In this document: piece by piece, positions 9,811-26,175 of the stretch
How the letters are laid out: each line of letters opens with the position of its first letter
Position numbering within the stretch: the first letter of the stretch is position 1
Assembly: GCF_964204645.1 (NCBI RefSeq)
Contig: NC_134026.1
Span: 27,794,650-27,858,649 of the forward strand
DNA length: 64,000 nt
Source of the DNA: Tubulanus polymorphus
Lineage: Eukaryota > Nemertea > Palaeonemertea > Tubulaniformes > Tubulanidae
Reading direction: 5' to 3'
Notes under the pieces: generated by a model
Database searches by the model: none
The model's input: only the letters and a program-made list of their open reading frames with translations
What the model was told of the DNA's origin: nothing
Program-made: the position numbers and the translations under genes

Positions 9811-9913
9811 CTGAATCAGTATCAGTAATTACCGGGTTCGAACCCGGGACACCCCTGTACATCCTGTATTCAGTGTCAGGAACCCCTGAATCAGTACCAA
9901 TAATTACAGGGTC
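9811..9913. repeat. Short repeat with tRNA B-box-like core
   Basis: The segment contains GGGTTCGAACCC, which matches the RNA polymerase III B-box and is itself palindromic. A segment of about 27 nt (GAATCAGTATCAGTAATTAC) recurs slightly diverged about 75 bp later. No A-box or cloverleaf could be drawn, so it is not called a tRNA. A SINE fragment is the likeliest reading. Confidence 0.35.
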
Positions 9914-10880
9914 AAAGAGAAATACAGCTGTGGGATCGATGGATAGAGGGGTTAGGATGGAAGGAATGTGTTTGCTTCTAGTTTACGTAGCAAATCCTGA
10001 ATAATTGAAGAAATAACAAAGGAAAACTTTCTATGGATCTATATCATCACTTTTAATTCATTGATCTATCGTAAAAGATGTTTACCCCTAATTTTCCTGC
10101 ACGGAACAGCTTTAAATCTAATCACAAACAGCAGTTTTTATCATATCCAGAATTAGATTTGCATTATTTTTCTGTTTAAATTTGTTTGCGTTTTAATGAC
10201 TTCAGTAGAAAATGCTCAATTCTAGTTATGTCAATCCTGGCTCCAGGAAAAGTTGTCCCAGCCGCACGAATTAAGGTGACCAAAAGAGCACTGTCCATTC
10301 CACCAATAATTCGGTCAATGAACTAAATGTAATTTTGTCAAACAGGAGTTCCAAACTCCTTGAGATCGGCGCCCCCGGGACCGGGACAAAGGACTCCCTG
10401 AGCCTTTTGCCCAGAGACCGACGGCTCTACTTTTTTATTTATTTACCAGCCCGCTTATAAAGTTGATTTTCAAAACTCGCCTAGGCCGGGGAAATTAAGT
10501 TAAAAAATCGCGTATCCCGCCGCAAACTAAACGAAACCTCCTTTCAAAATTTTCCAACAGACCTGAAGGGACCGGGAACACTTGCAGTAAATCAGAATTT
10601 TTCAAACTTGTTTTGTAGAACTGGTTATGCGTTATTTTTAGATACACGCATTTGAAGAATAACCATACTGACATCGGGCTGGTGACATAGGTGAGCCGTA
10701 ATTTTGCATGTGCTCTTAGCTTTAACTTCATTTATACTGTGATAAGGAACGTCCATGTACAGTGTAAGACCTGAAACTAATTCCATAACGTCCAGTAATT
10801 AGAAATGTCATACACACACTCGTGATCGTAGTTTTAGAATTATCGCTATCGATATGCTAGATGGTACAAACATTTACCCC

Positions 10881-10894
10881 GTCGCCATAGCGAC
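10881..10894. promoter_or_regulatory. RFX X-box-like site
   Basis: GTCGCCATAGCGAC is a near-palindrome matching the X-box pattern GTNRCC-N(0-3)-RGYNAC bound by RFX factors, which commonly drive ciliary genes in animals. It lies about 95 bp upstream of a possible leader exon that ends ATG|GTGAGT at 10978 and about 560 bp upstream of the first coding ATG of the following gene. Function is inferred from motif and position only. Confidence 0.45.
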
Positions 10895-11441
10895 CTAAAA
10901 CAACCAAGACCTAACTCGTAACCTTCTAACATCATCCATAGTGCAACATTCTTACAAGTGACACCGCAAGTGAACATGGTGAGTCTTCTTACTAAATTAC
11001 CAGACAACGAATGGAATATTTTTACAGTGCTGGTTTTAATTCTAATCGTTGTCTCCAGTAGAACTTCATTCGTTGGAAGGTCCCAAGTTCATGGACACAT
11101 TTTTCAGGAACGCTGTAATTCTTTGCATTACCGTTTAATTCGTGTATTCATTTAATGCAGGAATGCATGAATCATTTCTATAATGATTACTGAGTGAACA
11201 AAAGAATAGTATATTCGCATATTCTACTTAATATGATTAATAAAAGGTCGTCGTTTGCTAAGTATTGGAAATTACGTTGCACAGCGTGACTCGAACCATT
11301 TGTTGTCGATATTTGTGTTGACAAGTGCAATACTGAACATTGTCCAGGCTTTATTGCGTTGTGTCCACTGCTGAAAGTTTCAACACGCGTGCCTATGAAA
11401 ACCTGGCATTTTTAAGATTCGGTACGAATTCACCAGATACA

Positions 11442-12605
11442 ATGCGATCAACGAATTACAACCGTTTATTAATTACACCAATACCACAGAGTGCTGGAAC
11501 TGTCGGCACAACATCTAGAAATTCGTCATGTAAAAGCAATCGGGCTTCGAACTCAAACAATTCTTGTTTTCTTTCACAGCCGGTGGAAAAATGGCCTCTA
11601 GATGATTTCCCAATGGATGTCGATATGACGAAGTGTTTACAAACTACGAATGGTTGTCAGGAGTGGAGGAGGGGTAAGATGATCGAATGTGAAAAGGCGC
11701 AGAATCTTAGCGACAACTTGTTGAAATATGGAAAAAGACTTTTTGATAACGCGCTCGATAGACCGAAATCACTGGATAGAGATGCATTAGTTTATCTGCC
11801 ACAAACTGCTGAAAATGCCAGAGCTGTGAGAACACTGAGGACTTCATCTGGACCAACACTCATCGGTAGTCCGATTCATAACGATAAGATCCAGTTGATG
11901 AACCGCATAAGACAAAGACCAGCCACCATGCCTGAAATAAAGCCACTATTCGTGAAAGATCGAACCCGTTTTCCGGCACTCAACCAGCGCATGGAGCTGT
12001 CCAATCAGTATTTGAAAGTACGATATGTCGGCGAAACTAACGAAAAAACATCAACGATGAGTCATCCAGAATTAATGTTACTGGTGGTCGATGAGAATCA
12101 AATGTATACTGGCGGACCAGATGAAGAGGTCGAAGTAGTGGACAACGAGGAAACTGTGCAAGAAATAACTCCACAAGAGCCAGATGCAGTTATACCCCGA
12201 AAATCGGCTTCAAAATCAAAAAGGTAAACGATAAAATATCCATTACCGATTTCTTTTTATGTTTAGATTGACGAAAACATTTGATTCAATTATAAATTAT
12301 TGATTTTTAGGAGGAAAAAGCATTGGGTCGATATGTTAACAGTATCGAGTGTAAAAAGCCAAAATCGTGAGGATTCGACCGTAAAATTAAAAGAAACGGT
12401 GGCATCGCTAGACGATGGGCAACGAAATGGTGAAAATGTGGATTGCGGTTATCTCAATTTAGAGGATTTACAAAACAGAAACTTAAGTTTGCCAGAGTTT
12501 GTTTGTCCCAGTTCTGAGGATAAATCCCGGGAATACGCCGTCAAACAATGGCTTACAAATACAAAATTCAAAAAGTGCCCGAATCACGTTCCCGCCGCGT
12601 TCTGA
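11442..12605 (+). CDS. Two-exon gene, unknown protein of 358 aa
   Basis: Exon 1 runs from ATG 11442 to 12223 (GT donor 12224) and exon 2 from 12311 (TTTTTAG acceptor) to the stop at 12605. The junction is phase 2 and restores KRRKKHWVD. The frame stays open upstream to 11340, so a longer N-terminus through an upstream exon is possible, but the candidate leader donor at 10979 does not join in frame. The protein is hydrophilic, with no signal peptide or membrane segment. It has an acidic stretch (DEEVEVVDNEETVQE) before the junction and a basic cluster after it. I do not recognise the family. The X-box-like site upstream hints at a ciliary or sperm role, but that is inference only. Confidence 0.7.
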
Positions 12606-13594
12606 GTGATAGAAACAGACAAATCGTTGAGGCCGTCCCGTCGTGAGGTTGAATAAACAATCCATTAGACTATTGGAGGGAAACCAAGATCCGAACGACG
12701 TAAAGCAACACTTAAACTGTTTAAGTCTAAAAAAAAAACAAATGCTCTAGAAACGAATTAGAACGCAAAATGTAAATTGGCGCATTATCAGGCGTTAGTT
12801 ACTGTTTCATTGTTATAGATCAATAGGAATTCGATAGAGTAGTACTGATGATTGTTAGTATGAAAAATGGCTTTGTTCGCAATAAAAATATGTATGTATG
12901 TATATGCCCGGTACATAAAGTGAATTTCGAGTTTTGTTTTGTAATGCATGGCCGCCAATTCGCAAACAAATCTACGAACAACGTATTTACCTTATACATT
13001 CAACACAAATGAAATGCCAAACAAAAAACATCATAGAGTTGTTAACATCAAAGTTTATTTTTTAGAGTTACCGGGTAAAAATTTACATAACACATACTAA
13101 CATCTCAAAATCACCATTATTAATTGGCAGATCACATGATTTACTATCATCCGAAAAAGCAACAAATGAACATTTCTGGTCCTGTATTACAATAGATTCC
13201 TCAGCTCAGTACACATGTAGTGGATGATTAAATTGCAAATTTATCCAGATTCATTATTTGAGCAAGTCGGTGGAATTTTATCAGATCCAACCTACAGTTA
13301 GAGTAAACACTAACATAGAGATAAAAACATATAAATGCGAGAGAACACAATATCATTTGCAATTCAAAAATACGAAGGGATCTACGAATTTGCAAGTCAT
13401 ATGTACGACAAAAATTAACACTGGTAGAATGAATTCATCATGTGTTATGTCTTGAAGTGTTTAATTATTTCCTAAGGCCCGTTTCAAGATAAAACATTTC
13501 GGAGTATATACGGTTGGTGTAAGATTTAAGTCGCTTGAAAGAAACCCCCAAACCTGAGATAAAGATAAATATTGTATTAAAAATGAAGACAGGA
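12606..13594. other. Intergenic, 3' flank of the 358-aa gene
   Basis: Candidate polyadenylation hexamers AATAAA occur near 12652 and 12881. A short (TATG)n run lies near 12890-12903. No gene or RNA was recognised. Confidence 0.5.
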
Positions 13595-13702
13595 ATCTGA
13601 GACTAACAAGCGTTTAGCCCGGAGTCAAGTATCTGAGACTAACAAGCGTTTAGCCCGGAGTCAAGTATCTGAGACTAACAAGCGTTTAGCCCGGAGTCAA
13701 GT
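13595..13702. repeat. Tandem repeat, 3 copies of 36 bp
   Basis: Units at 13595-13630, 13631-13666 and 13667-13702 are identical, each ending CCCGGAGTCAAGT. The unit length is a multiple of three and one frame is open through all copies, but an upstream TGA and the absence of an ATG argue against translation. Identical copies indicate recent expansion. Confidence 0.95.
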
Positions 13703-13834
13703 GCCTCAGATAATCGCAGGCCACGGATAATATATTACAAATTTCCTTACTCCATTTCACCGTGATAATAACCCGTCCCTGCTCCGGCTGTCTCGGAATT
13801 CATGTGCCTTAGAGAGAATCTATTGTTCCCACTA

Positions 13835-13965
13835 CAGTGACAATGGAACCTCCTTACAACAACTTCAGGGGACCAGAAAATATGTTCATTATAACAATAG
13901 TTCGTTATATCAAAATGAAATTATCAACATTTTCCTGTTTCTTGGTTTGTAAGGAGGTTCCGCTG
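13835..13965. mobile_element. Tc1/mariner-pogo-type MITE (131 bp)
   Basis: It has terminal inverted repeats, CAGTG...GGAACCTCCTTACAA on the left and TTGTAAGGAGGTTCCGCTG on the right, flanked by TA on both sides (13833-13834 and 13966-13967). The interior has TTCGTTATATC-type segments common in pogo-like miniature elements. It has no coding capacity. It sits 53 bp beyond the stop codon of the Kelch gene and may contribute to its 3' UTR. Confidence 0.75.
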
Positions 13966-14018
13966 TAGCTCAGAGGCGAACAGGGTCCGCTGTCTGTAAT
14001 ACATTGAAGCATTTGATA

Positions 14019-15988
14019 TTACGTATATTGTACAGCAACAAGCGATGACAAATATTTGCAATTGGAGGATATAGGCAGAGATACAGAACGTTCCATTTTT
14101 GATGAGAGTAAATTATAAACTTGAACATCTGAGGAGATATCGTTATCAGGTTGTGATGTATCATCCATTTCACTGTTTATTAGATAGAAGCGACTGCTTT
14201 TGATACAACCAACTCCGGGATGTGGAAATCGCACGAGCTCCTCAATTGTATGCGTTGCCGGATTGTATCGCCACAAAATTGCACTGTATTGTCCGAGCAA
14301 ATAAATATGGTTATTGAAGGTTGTAGCCGATTGTAATCCACTATCGAACGTAACCGGGGATGGTTTCATTGTCCATTCGTTGTTACAAGTATCAAAACAT
14401 TGGAAATGAGTTTTCACAACGAATATAGTGTCATCAGAAACTGCTGCCACAGCCGAAAATACACACTCTTTCAAATCTGGTAGATTTTCCCAAATACCTT
14501 AAAAGAAATGAATTTTCAACAATCAATACTTAGTTTGTCTTGTGATTTTGAGTTTTTGATTGAAATCATTGGAACGACAGTTTACCTGTTTTGATGTTAA
14601 ATCTTTCTGCTGAATCTAGAATGAGCCGATGGCGCCCGAAACCTCCAATCAAATACAGGTAGTCTCCGTGAGAACAAATAGTGTGATTGCGTCGAGGTTG
14701 AGTCAGCTGAAACATATATCACAAGAATATTCACGTATTCTCAAAATTGGTATCAAAAATACATTAAGAGGACATCTTTAGGTATTTTGCTGGTATTGAT
14801 AACAGGGAAAAATAAGAAACAGTTCTTACTTTCGTAACAACTTTCCACGTCATGAAAATAAGATCATAACACCAAACATCCATCATCCAACCATTTTTGC
14901 CAAGTTTTCTCTCTCCACCAGTAAGGTAAAGATATTTACCTGAAAAAGTTGTTAATTTCTATATACCCTAGTTTGGACTTGGTTAACGCTTGGAGTAATC
15001 TACTCCAAGGTTAAATGTCTACACAAATGAAATGGAAAGGAACACACTTAGTTCTTACCTATTATATATGCTTTCATCCCTAAACAATAAACAAAATCTG
15101 AAGGTAACTGCTCCAATCGCTTTACTTTTCCAGAATCTAAATTTGCAAACTTCAGGCTAAGGTCAGACACATCTTCAATAACTAAAAGTAAAGTCTCTGG
15201 TACTTGCCTTTTCTAAAAAACAAAATGAGCATAAATTTTGATGTTCATCATAGAACAGTAACTAAAGTATAACTACTGTATTCAAGTACCTGATGACTGT
15301 TTGTTTTCTGTTGGATGCAATAGTCCATGAGGTTTTGTTTCAAGCTATTGTCTTTCAAATTACGGTGAAGAAGTACTTTCTCTTGGAACTCGGCGTTTGG
15401 AATTAAATTGAAACGTATGCAAGATTTAAGCTCACATAAATCATTTTTGCGTTTTTCAAAATTAAATGATATCCAATTCATCAAGGCTTCAAATACATCG
15501 TACTCGGAATTTACATTCAATTCATCACTACTCAGATACCATTTCAAAGTTGCCTTTGGTAACATCATGAACTCATCCGTATTCAAAATTTCGTGAAAAT
15601 GCCAGAAAATGAAAGCTTTGGCTTTTTCATACATTTCACTTAAGCAGAATTTATCACAAATATAAAATACAGAAAAACAGTTTGAGTAAGAGATAGACCT
15701 CAACATGTAATCACAACTGTATGTTTTCAGTTGCGTGAATTGAAGCATGCACACGACAGGAACAATAATGAACACATTTGAATTCGTTAAATTCAAATTG
15801 CCAGTTGAAATATAATCGAGAATGAGTTTAAATCCATCTGCTGATACGTCATTCAATGTGATTTCTGTTGCATTTCTTTCCAGCATATTACTACTAAACA
15901 TAGCGCGGAAATATTCACTGTTTTCAGAAAGCGCATTTTTAGAACATTCGAACTTCTTTCCTTCGATATTCAAAGTTACTTCATCCAT
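14019..15988 (-). CDS. BTB-BACK-Kelch protein (KLHL family)
   Basis: Five exons: 15988-15290, 15212-15059, 14939-14830, 14706-14586 and 14497-14019. All borders are GT..AG and phases agree, giving 520 aa. Exon 1 holds the BTB domain (about residues 1-105, e.g. EYFRAMFSSNM) and the BACK domain (about 110-215). The remaining exons encode Kelch repeats with the GG-turn pattern (LYLTGGERK..., LYLIGGFGRHR). KLHL proteins act as substrate adaptors of CUL3 ubiquitin ligases: BTB binds the cullin and the Kelch propeller binds substrate. The propeller seems short or divergent; the last two or three blades lack clear double glycines, so the member cannot be named. The start at 15988 follows a possible acceptor in the leader (CTGTTATAG), and a small ORF ends 44 nt upstream on the same strand. 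Confidence 0.9.
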
Positions 15989-16032
15989 ATTGCCGGATCT
16001 GATGACTAGAGCAGCACTGCAGCTATAACAGA

Positions 16033-16221
16033 TTAATCTATATGTCCAGCATCTTGAAGTGCATAACGCCGCGATAGATAAATCGTGCCGATAATAGAAA
16101 TGACAACCACACAGAATGCAAAGATATAAAATGTTTCCTCATCAAATATATCAGTGAATCCAGGGATATACTGAGATGCGTGTTTGACAATTTTCCTCTG
16201 GGGCGAATTCTTTGGTAACAT
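16033..16221 (-). CDS. Single-pass membrane microprotein, 62 aa
   Basis: A 62-codon frame from ATG 16221. An acceptor (TTTTTTGCAG) ends just before 16243, so a leader intron lies upstream. The N-terminus is basic and polar, followed by a hydrophobic helix at about residues 31-50 (FYIFAFCVVVISIIGTIYL), then SRRYALQDAGHID. The helix followed by SRR suggests a tail facing the cytosol or matrix. It may be a conserved small integral membrane protein, but I do not recognise it. It shares the strand with the Kelch gene whose ATG is 44 nt downstream, so one transcript could carry both. Confidence 0.65.
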   Translation of the reverse strand: MLPKNSPQRKIVKHASQYIPGFTDIFDEETFYIFAFCVVVISIIGTIYLSRRYALQDAGHID

Positions 16222-16243
16222 CTTTTATGGGTTTAATTTTTCT

Positions 16244-17527
16244 CTGCAAAAAATAATAACATGTTAATGAAAAAAAAAGAATAAATAAGTAAACTGGAGC
16301 TTAAGATCTTATGCTATAGATCTAATATGAATATAACGATTTGTGTTGCTAATTAGTGCGATTGAAAATGCAGAAAATGAACTTTAATTAATCTAATTCC
16401 ATTTACAAATAGCTAACACTGAGGGCTACATTGAGTTGATCTAAATATGAAGAATCTGATATAGAGTCATACATCACATACCAAAGTTTCAATTTGTATT
16501 TGAGGATTTTTCAAGTAGTTCCATGAAATTCTAGAATATCCCCGAAAGTGGTCCAAAATAACAAACTTGTTTTATCGTAGCTGTATCAAATATGCAAATA
16601 AGCCATACTCGACTGCCAGAGATCCAATTCAAATAAATAATAATTTTATTCACAAAGTGTGATAATCAACATCACTTACCAATTCTCATTTCTATTCCTT
16701 ATGTTTTCCTTTTTACTGATGCTTTGCCCTCACAGAAAACTACTTTTTTCTCTCTTTTTAGAATTGCGCTTGTTGAAGAAATAGTACATTTTATTGTTTT
16801 TTTCTCCAATCTCTGTAAATCGCCTGTACTAAGGCTTTCCGTGAAACACATTTTGACTTGAATATGGTCATCTCAATCAAATCATCTTTACTTTAATGAC
16901 CGATAGTACAAATCATCGCTCGCCTGAGAATTAAATTCTCGCTTCATGGATTCTTCATATACCGTAGTACAAATAAACCGTCAGCCTAAGACAGGTTAAC
17001 AGAAAATTTACCTAAGCAAAAAACCAAATAATTGAACCATCATACAATAAGCCACACAAATATTTCTCATGGGATGTAATAGCATTTATTTTGCAATTAA
17101 CACCAATGAAGCCAATATCATATTCATACCATGGCATACATATTTTTTGATGACAATGATTTCAAGCTTTTATTTTTATTAACAATACATATTACATACA
17201 TACTTACCTGCGGGTGAAACAATGTAGATCAAAACAAAACAACATTCGTTGTGGTTTTATTTCACTGAATGAATTCATAAGCATTAAAATGAAATTAATT
17301 TGCACATAAAACTTGATGAAACACCATCATCGGAACATAATTCAAATTGGTACATAAGGTGCGCGAGCAATCATATGGCTTTTGATCACTAAGATATATC
17401 TGACCCACAATTTGAATATAAATGCATTCACAACTTTTCAAGCGACGCAGATAATTCTATGAATTGTCATTTTTAATTGTTCATAGTAACACAGCTACCG
17501 GTATACAGAGTTTCAGTTTGTTGACTC
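16244..17527. other. Leader intron or intergenic sequence
   Basis: This stretch lies between the microprotein exon and the DHX15 stop codon. It is AT-rich, with no coding exon recognised. It should contain the first exon and promoter of the microprotein/Kelch unit and the DHX15 3' UTR; minus-strand AATAAA hexamers occur near 17170-17260. Confidence 0.45.
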
Positions 17528-22087
<4,560 letters not shown>

Positions 22088-23041
22088 ATTTGTAGCTTTT
22101 TAAACCAAAGACGAGATGCACAGAATAACAAGCACCCGCGGTGCACGAAGACCTACGGCCCGTGTTAGGTTACGATAGATGGCGCCACGATGTCTTGCGG
22201 ACTCGGGAGCGGACTAAAAAAAACCAACATAACGAAATAATGTAATATTTATGTTCATGCATTTATTCTTTCTCAAGTACACGTAATATAAATAAAGCAC
22301 CATCAAGTTCTCAAAAATCATGTATAACCAGTTTCACTTTTTTTGTAATCATCACAAAAATCCTTTTGAAATAAAATATTTGCTCATCACAAACACATTT
22401 AATATAGTTTAAATCAAGTCATTAACAATGATCATGTTTCAAAATGGAATGTCACAGGTATTCATGTTTTGCCTCATAGAATTAGCTATTACAATACTAA
22501 ATACCAAAAAGACTAGTTCTTGTATATCATATATGATTACCACAACTCATGTATATGGTTAAATAAACAGTGATTAACAAGATATGTAAAAACATAAATA
22601 TAAACTTCTGCCCTTATCTTCTTCATATCAAATCAGCCTTTTTTAAAATAATATTGAAAATTGTATTCACTAGATTATTTGTGGAGCTAAAGGCTGTTAA
22701 TGGAAGTCAAGACTTTTGTTCTGAAATTATATGTTCGCTGTGTTTAACAAATCAAGAGAACTTTACTAACAAATGATTGTATATATCTGAAATCTCATTA
22801 ACCATATAGGTATGTATTCAATACAACACAGCAGTTGGCAAATTATGTTAACTGAACATATTATTCAACTATTTGGACCAAATTAATTCAACAACTTATA
22901 TTCATCTCAGGATGGGGGACGGATTTGTCCAATAAACCAATCTTGATTACAATCAATAATTTGATGCATTTAAAATCTCATACACGCATTAGATGCAGAT
23001 TGGTGTATGCATCAATATACCCAAAAATACATACCAGTAAA
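22088..23041. other. DHX15 promoter side and intergenic
   Basis: AT-rich apart from a GC-richer patch around 22130-22210 just upstream of the DHX15 start, which contains GATGGCGCC-type sequence and is the probable promoter. No gene was recognised. Confidence 0.45.
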
Positions 23042-23282
23042 CAGGGTTCGATCTAAGAGGACTGAAAGCCACTTGCCTGGGCCTCAAGTATATCTGAAAT
23101 TTGCAATTGCCACCTCTGGAATCTACTTGCCCTCTACACTGACTGTCTGACTGATCGCACAATCAAAAAGCTTTAAGACATCAGAATGCACAAGCCTGGC
23201 GGACAAGTGAAAACACGATAACCTACTTGCCCTAATGAAAATATACTTGTCCCAGGCAATTGGACAAGTGCTTCGTACCCTG
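23042..23282. mobile_element. Non-autonomous DNA transposon (hAT-like MITE)
   Basis: Short inverted ends (CAGGGTTCGA at left, TCGTACCCTG at right) bound a segment with repeated ACTTGCC/GGCAAGT-like and ACTTGTCC/GGACAAGT-like words in both orientations. The direct repeat GTAAA flanks both ends; an exact 8-bp duplication is not seen, so the hAT assignment rests on the CAGGG terminus. It has no coding capacity. Confidence 0.5.
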
Positions 23283-23469
23283 GTAAACAGAATAAATCAG
23301 CTGTTTGAATAAATAATTTCAACATCCATCCTCATTAACATAATCCCCACCGATTGCAAGCAATGGGATTTTGATCCAGCACAAATTGTCTTCTTTTGCA
23401 ACACTCATATAAATATAGATATTAGATACCGACTTGGTTCATCATACAGCGGGTCATGGAATATATTTA

Positions 23470-26175
23470 TTATGCAGCACTTCCATAATTTTTCACATTT
23501 TTCAACTGTTCGTACTTACACTCATTGTCACAACGCTGTTGTTTGGCGTGACAAGCAAATCCAATAGCCAGCAATATAAATATGATAAACAACAACATTA
23601 ATAAAACGAACAGAGTGAGGTTTAGTTTGTTCGGGTTGGTCACGACTGGTAACGAATTTGTGGCATTTAACATCAAACCAATGGGCCATCCTACTTTTGT
23701 ATCTGCCACCTGTGGAAATACGGAACAAAAAAATTGAAAGGCTTCAGTTGAGTGTCACATGGAAGAATGCTTTTTGAAAAATAATAAACTTACATCCTGA
23801 ACAAATGAAATTTGCGGGAATGTTGTATCATTAAAGTGAAACCCATCCAGTAATAATGCGAGGATAAATTGGCCATCATAACAGTAATATGGAAGTTGAT
23901 CTTTAACTGAAGTTCGCATAACTTTTACCTGTAAGATACAATACATATTGATATTTCGAGGGATTTTCATATTTCTCTTAACATGTACGGACAAGCTGGA
24001 ATGTCTTTACCTCATCCCAAGTCTTGTTACAAAGACTGTAGACGGAATTTCTGAATCGAGAGATTGTCAATGGTTGCGAAATATCTGTCAAATTCAGGAA
24101 ATTCATTTCATACCAGTAACCAGAGAATGCCTATGAATAAGATAATCAAAATTATGATTGAACAACTTCCTAGTTGGGTTTCATCGAAATAACATACCAA
24201 ATAATAGCCATGGATAGGAGGCATGTATCGACCATTAAAAGAACAATGATCGTATTTACATGAAGCAGAAAAATTGAACATCTCTTTCACATATGCTAAA
24301 CACTTTTCTGGCTCGGCAGTTCCCTCGAACACATATGTTTGATTCTGGAAAATAATTAATAATTACTCGTATCTAAATCAGAGCGCTTTGAATGAAAGAA
24401 AAAATACAGTGTTCCAAGAATTTTGCATACCTTAGAACTTGCACTCAAATTTGGAATGATTGCAGAACCGTATGTCCTGATAGCTGGTGCTCCCTTAACA
24501 CATGGTTCATCAAAAATTTTATTTGAAGCAACTTCTAGAATATTGCCTTTTGGGCCACAAGGACTTTGCACTTTATTTGCAAAACTATTGTTCTGAAATC
24601 GAAATATTAAAAAAAATGCAAATGCGAAATTTTTTAGTGTATGTTTTAGACATTCATTCTTCTTAGAAATAGATGCTCACTTTAAGTACATTAGCCAGAT
24701 ATCTTTTTTCTGACTCGCCTTTTCCATAGCACAAGAAACTATCCGCAAACACTGAATACTGTTTACCATACAAAGTTAGATTTTCTGCGTATTTATCTTC
24801 AGGAATTTTTACACCAGGCTCTGGTATGTAGGTTATTTGTGAAGAGGCACCACCCATCTCGAGCGCTCCAACTGTTTCTTTGGATTTTCCAACATTAGTT
24901 GGAAGATGACGAGAGCTTTTGAATTTTGATCTTACTACCTAAAACATTGACAAAAAGGAACGGTAACCAGATTTTTCATACAGATCATTCTAAAAAGGAT
25001 GGATTATTATATTACCTGTCCAAATGAACCGAGCAAATAATTGACAGTAACCCAAGCAAATGCGCCCTCTTCTGTGCCAGTCAATATTAATGCTTGTTTT
25101 TCAGGTTCCGTGAATTTAAAAGGAGTTTTAGTTAATTCTTTTCTCACATCAGTCATCATTTTATCACATGTAGTCCTATTTCTCTCCCTATCAAAACATA
25201 AAATCTTAATTACAGGCCATTATAAAAGGCATTCGTAAATAAAAATTGCACATAGTACAAGTAGGAGAATTTCCTAAGTGGAATGTAATACACACCTAAG
25301 CATTCTCATTCCTGCAGTAGCACCGAGAAAAATGGGCGCATTTTTCCATTCACTTTTTGGTATATTCTGTTTAGCCGTTTCAATGCAGTCACCAAGTGAT
25401 TTACCAGCATTTTCTGGATTGGATTCATAGTCAGCCAATGGTGAAGCTAAAACGCAATGTGAGAAAGACTTTTGAGTAAACTGATGATATAGGCCTAAGA
25501 CATTTGAACTACCAAAGCCCGGTTACCTTTAGAACGACATTTAGCTATTTGTTCCACTATTCCAGTACCGTGGTATTTGTTTCCTTTCCATTGATAAACA
25601 AATAAAGAAGTTCTTGAAGATCCAGCATCGATTACGATTCCATACTGAAAAATAACAATCAAAACAAATGATTCTCTGAAATGGTAAACCTGACTGAATC
25701 AACTTTTTTTTTTTCGAAGCTCACATCATCTGGTATTGGGTCACCGATAACTTTCAGCGTTGCGATCGCTACCAAACCAATACCGCCAATCAAAAGCGAA
25801 ATAGCAGCAAAAATCCACCAGTTACTGTAACCAAACGTTTTTTCATCTGATGCTACAATGAAAACAATTCAATTTTTTAGCTCAAATATTCTTAAAATTT
25901 ACCTTTGAAATGAATAATAATCTTAATAGCTTACCGGGCGTACCCAAATACAACGTATCTCCATCTTTGATTCCACAAGTTCCAATTGTTCGGGTATTAT
26001 GTAAGGTTTCATCCTGATTGTTGCGCAGGATATAGTTACTTTTATGTTTGACGCCCTTTTCGATGCAAAATGTTGAAATTAGACTGTCGATGGTGTCCCC
26101 TAACTGACAAGCAACTTTTACACGTCCCTGCACGTCACTCTGCAGAATGCTTTGCACTGACACTTCGATCTCCAT
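23470..26175 (-). CDS. Ecto-nucleoside triphosphate diphosphohydrolase with N-terminal ubiquitin-like domain
   Basis: Eleven phase-consistent exons: 26175-25935, 25852-25725, 25644-25527, 25446-25296, 25187-25016, 24938-24681, 24592-24431, 24344-24198, 24130-24011, 23928-23794 and 23709-23470, giving 623 aa. Exon 1 (about 80 aa) reads as a ubiquitin-like fold: MEIEV start, GDTIDSLI helix, GIKDGDTLYLG end. Exon 2 has the first membrane helix (WWIFAAISLLIGGIGLVAIA). The ectodomain carries all apyrase regions: DAGSSRTSLFVYQW (ACR1), LGATAGMRML (ACR2), LTGTEEGAFAWVTVNYL (ACR3), GALEMGGASSQ (ACR4), DGQFILALLLDGF (ACR5). A second helix lies near the C-terminus, followed by a short basic/Cys tail. 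This is the cell-surface ENTPD1/2/3/8 topology, which hydrolyses extracellular ATP and ADP. Those enzymes normally have only a short cytoplasmic N-terminus, so the Ubl is an addition. AATAAA follows the stop directly. Confidence 0.93.

Noticed and set aside
9826-9845. tRNA gene suggested by GGGTTCGAACCC
   Set aside because: No A-box, acceptor stem or anticodon arm at correct spacing. Kept only as a repeat.
10958-11155. Small plus-strand protein starting near 10958
   Set aside because: The ATG at 10976 is directly followed by GTGAGT, a splice donor, so the downstream frame is probably intronic.
13595-13702. Possible CRISPR array (36-bp repeats)
   Set aside because: The copies abut with no spacers and the DNA is eukaryotic. 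It is a plain tandem repeat.
13966-14000. tRNA-like A-box (GTAGCTCAGAGG)
   Set aside because: No B-box or cloverleaf follows. The words belong to the MITE end and its flank.
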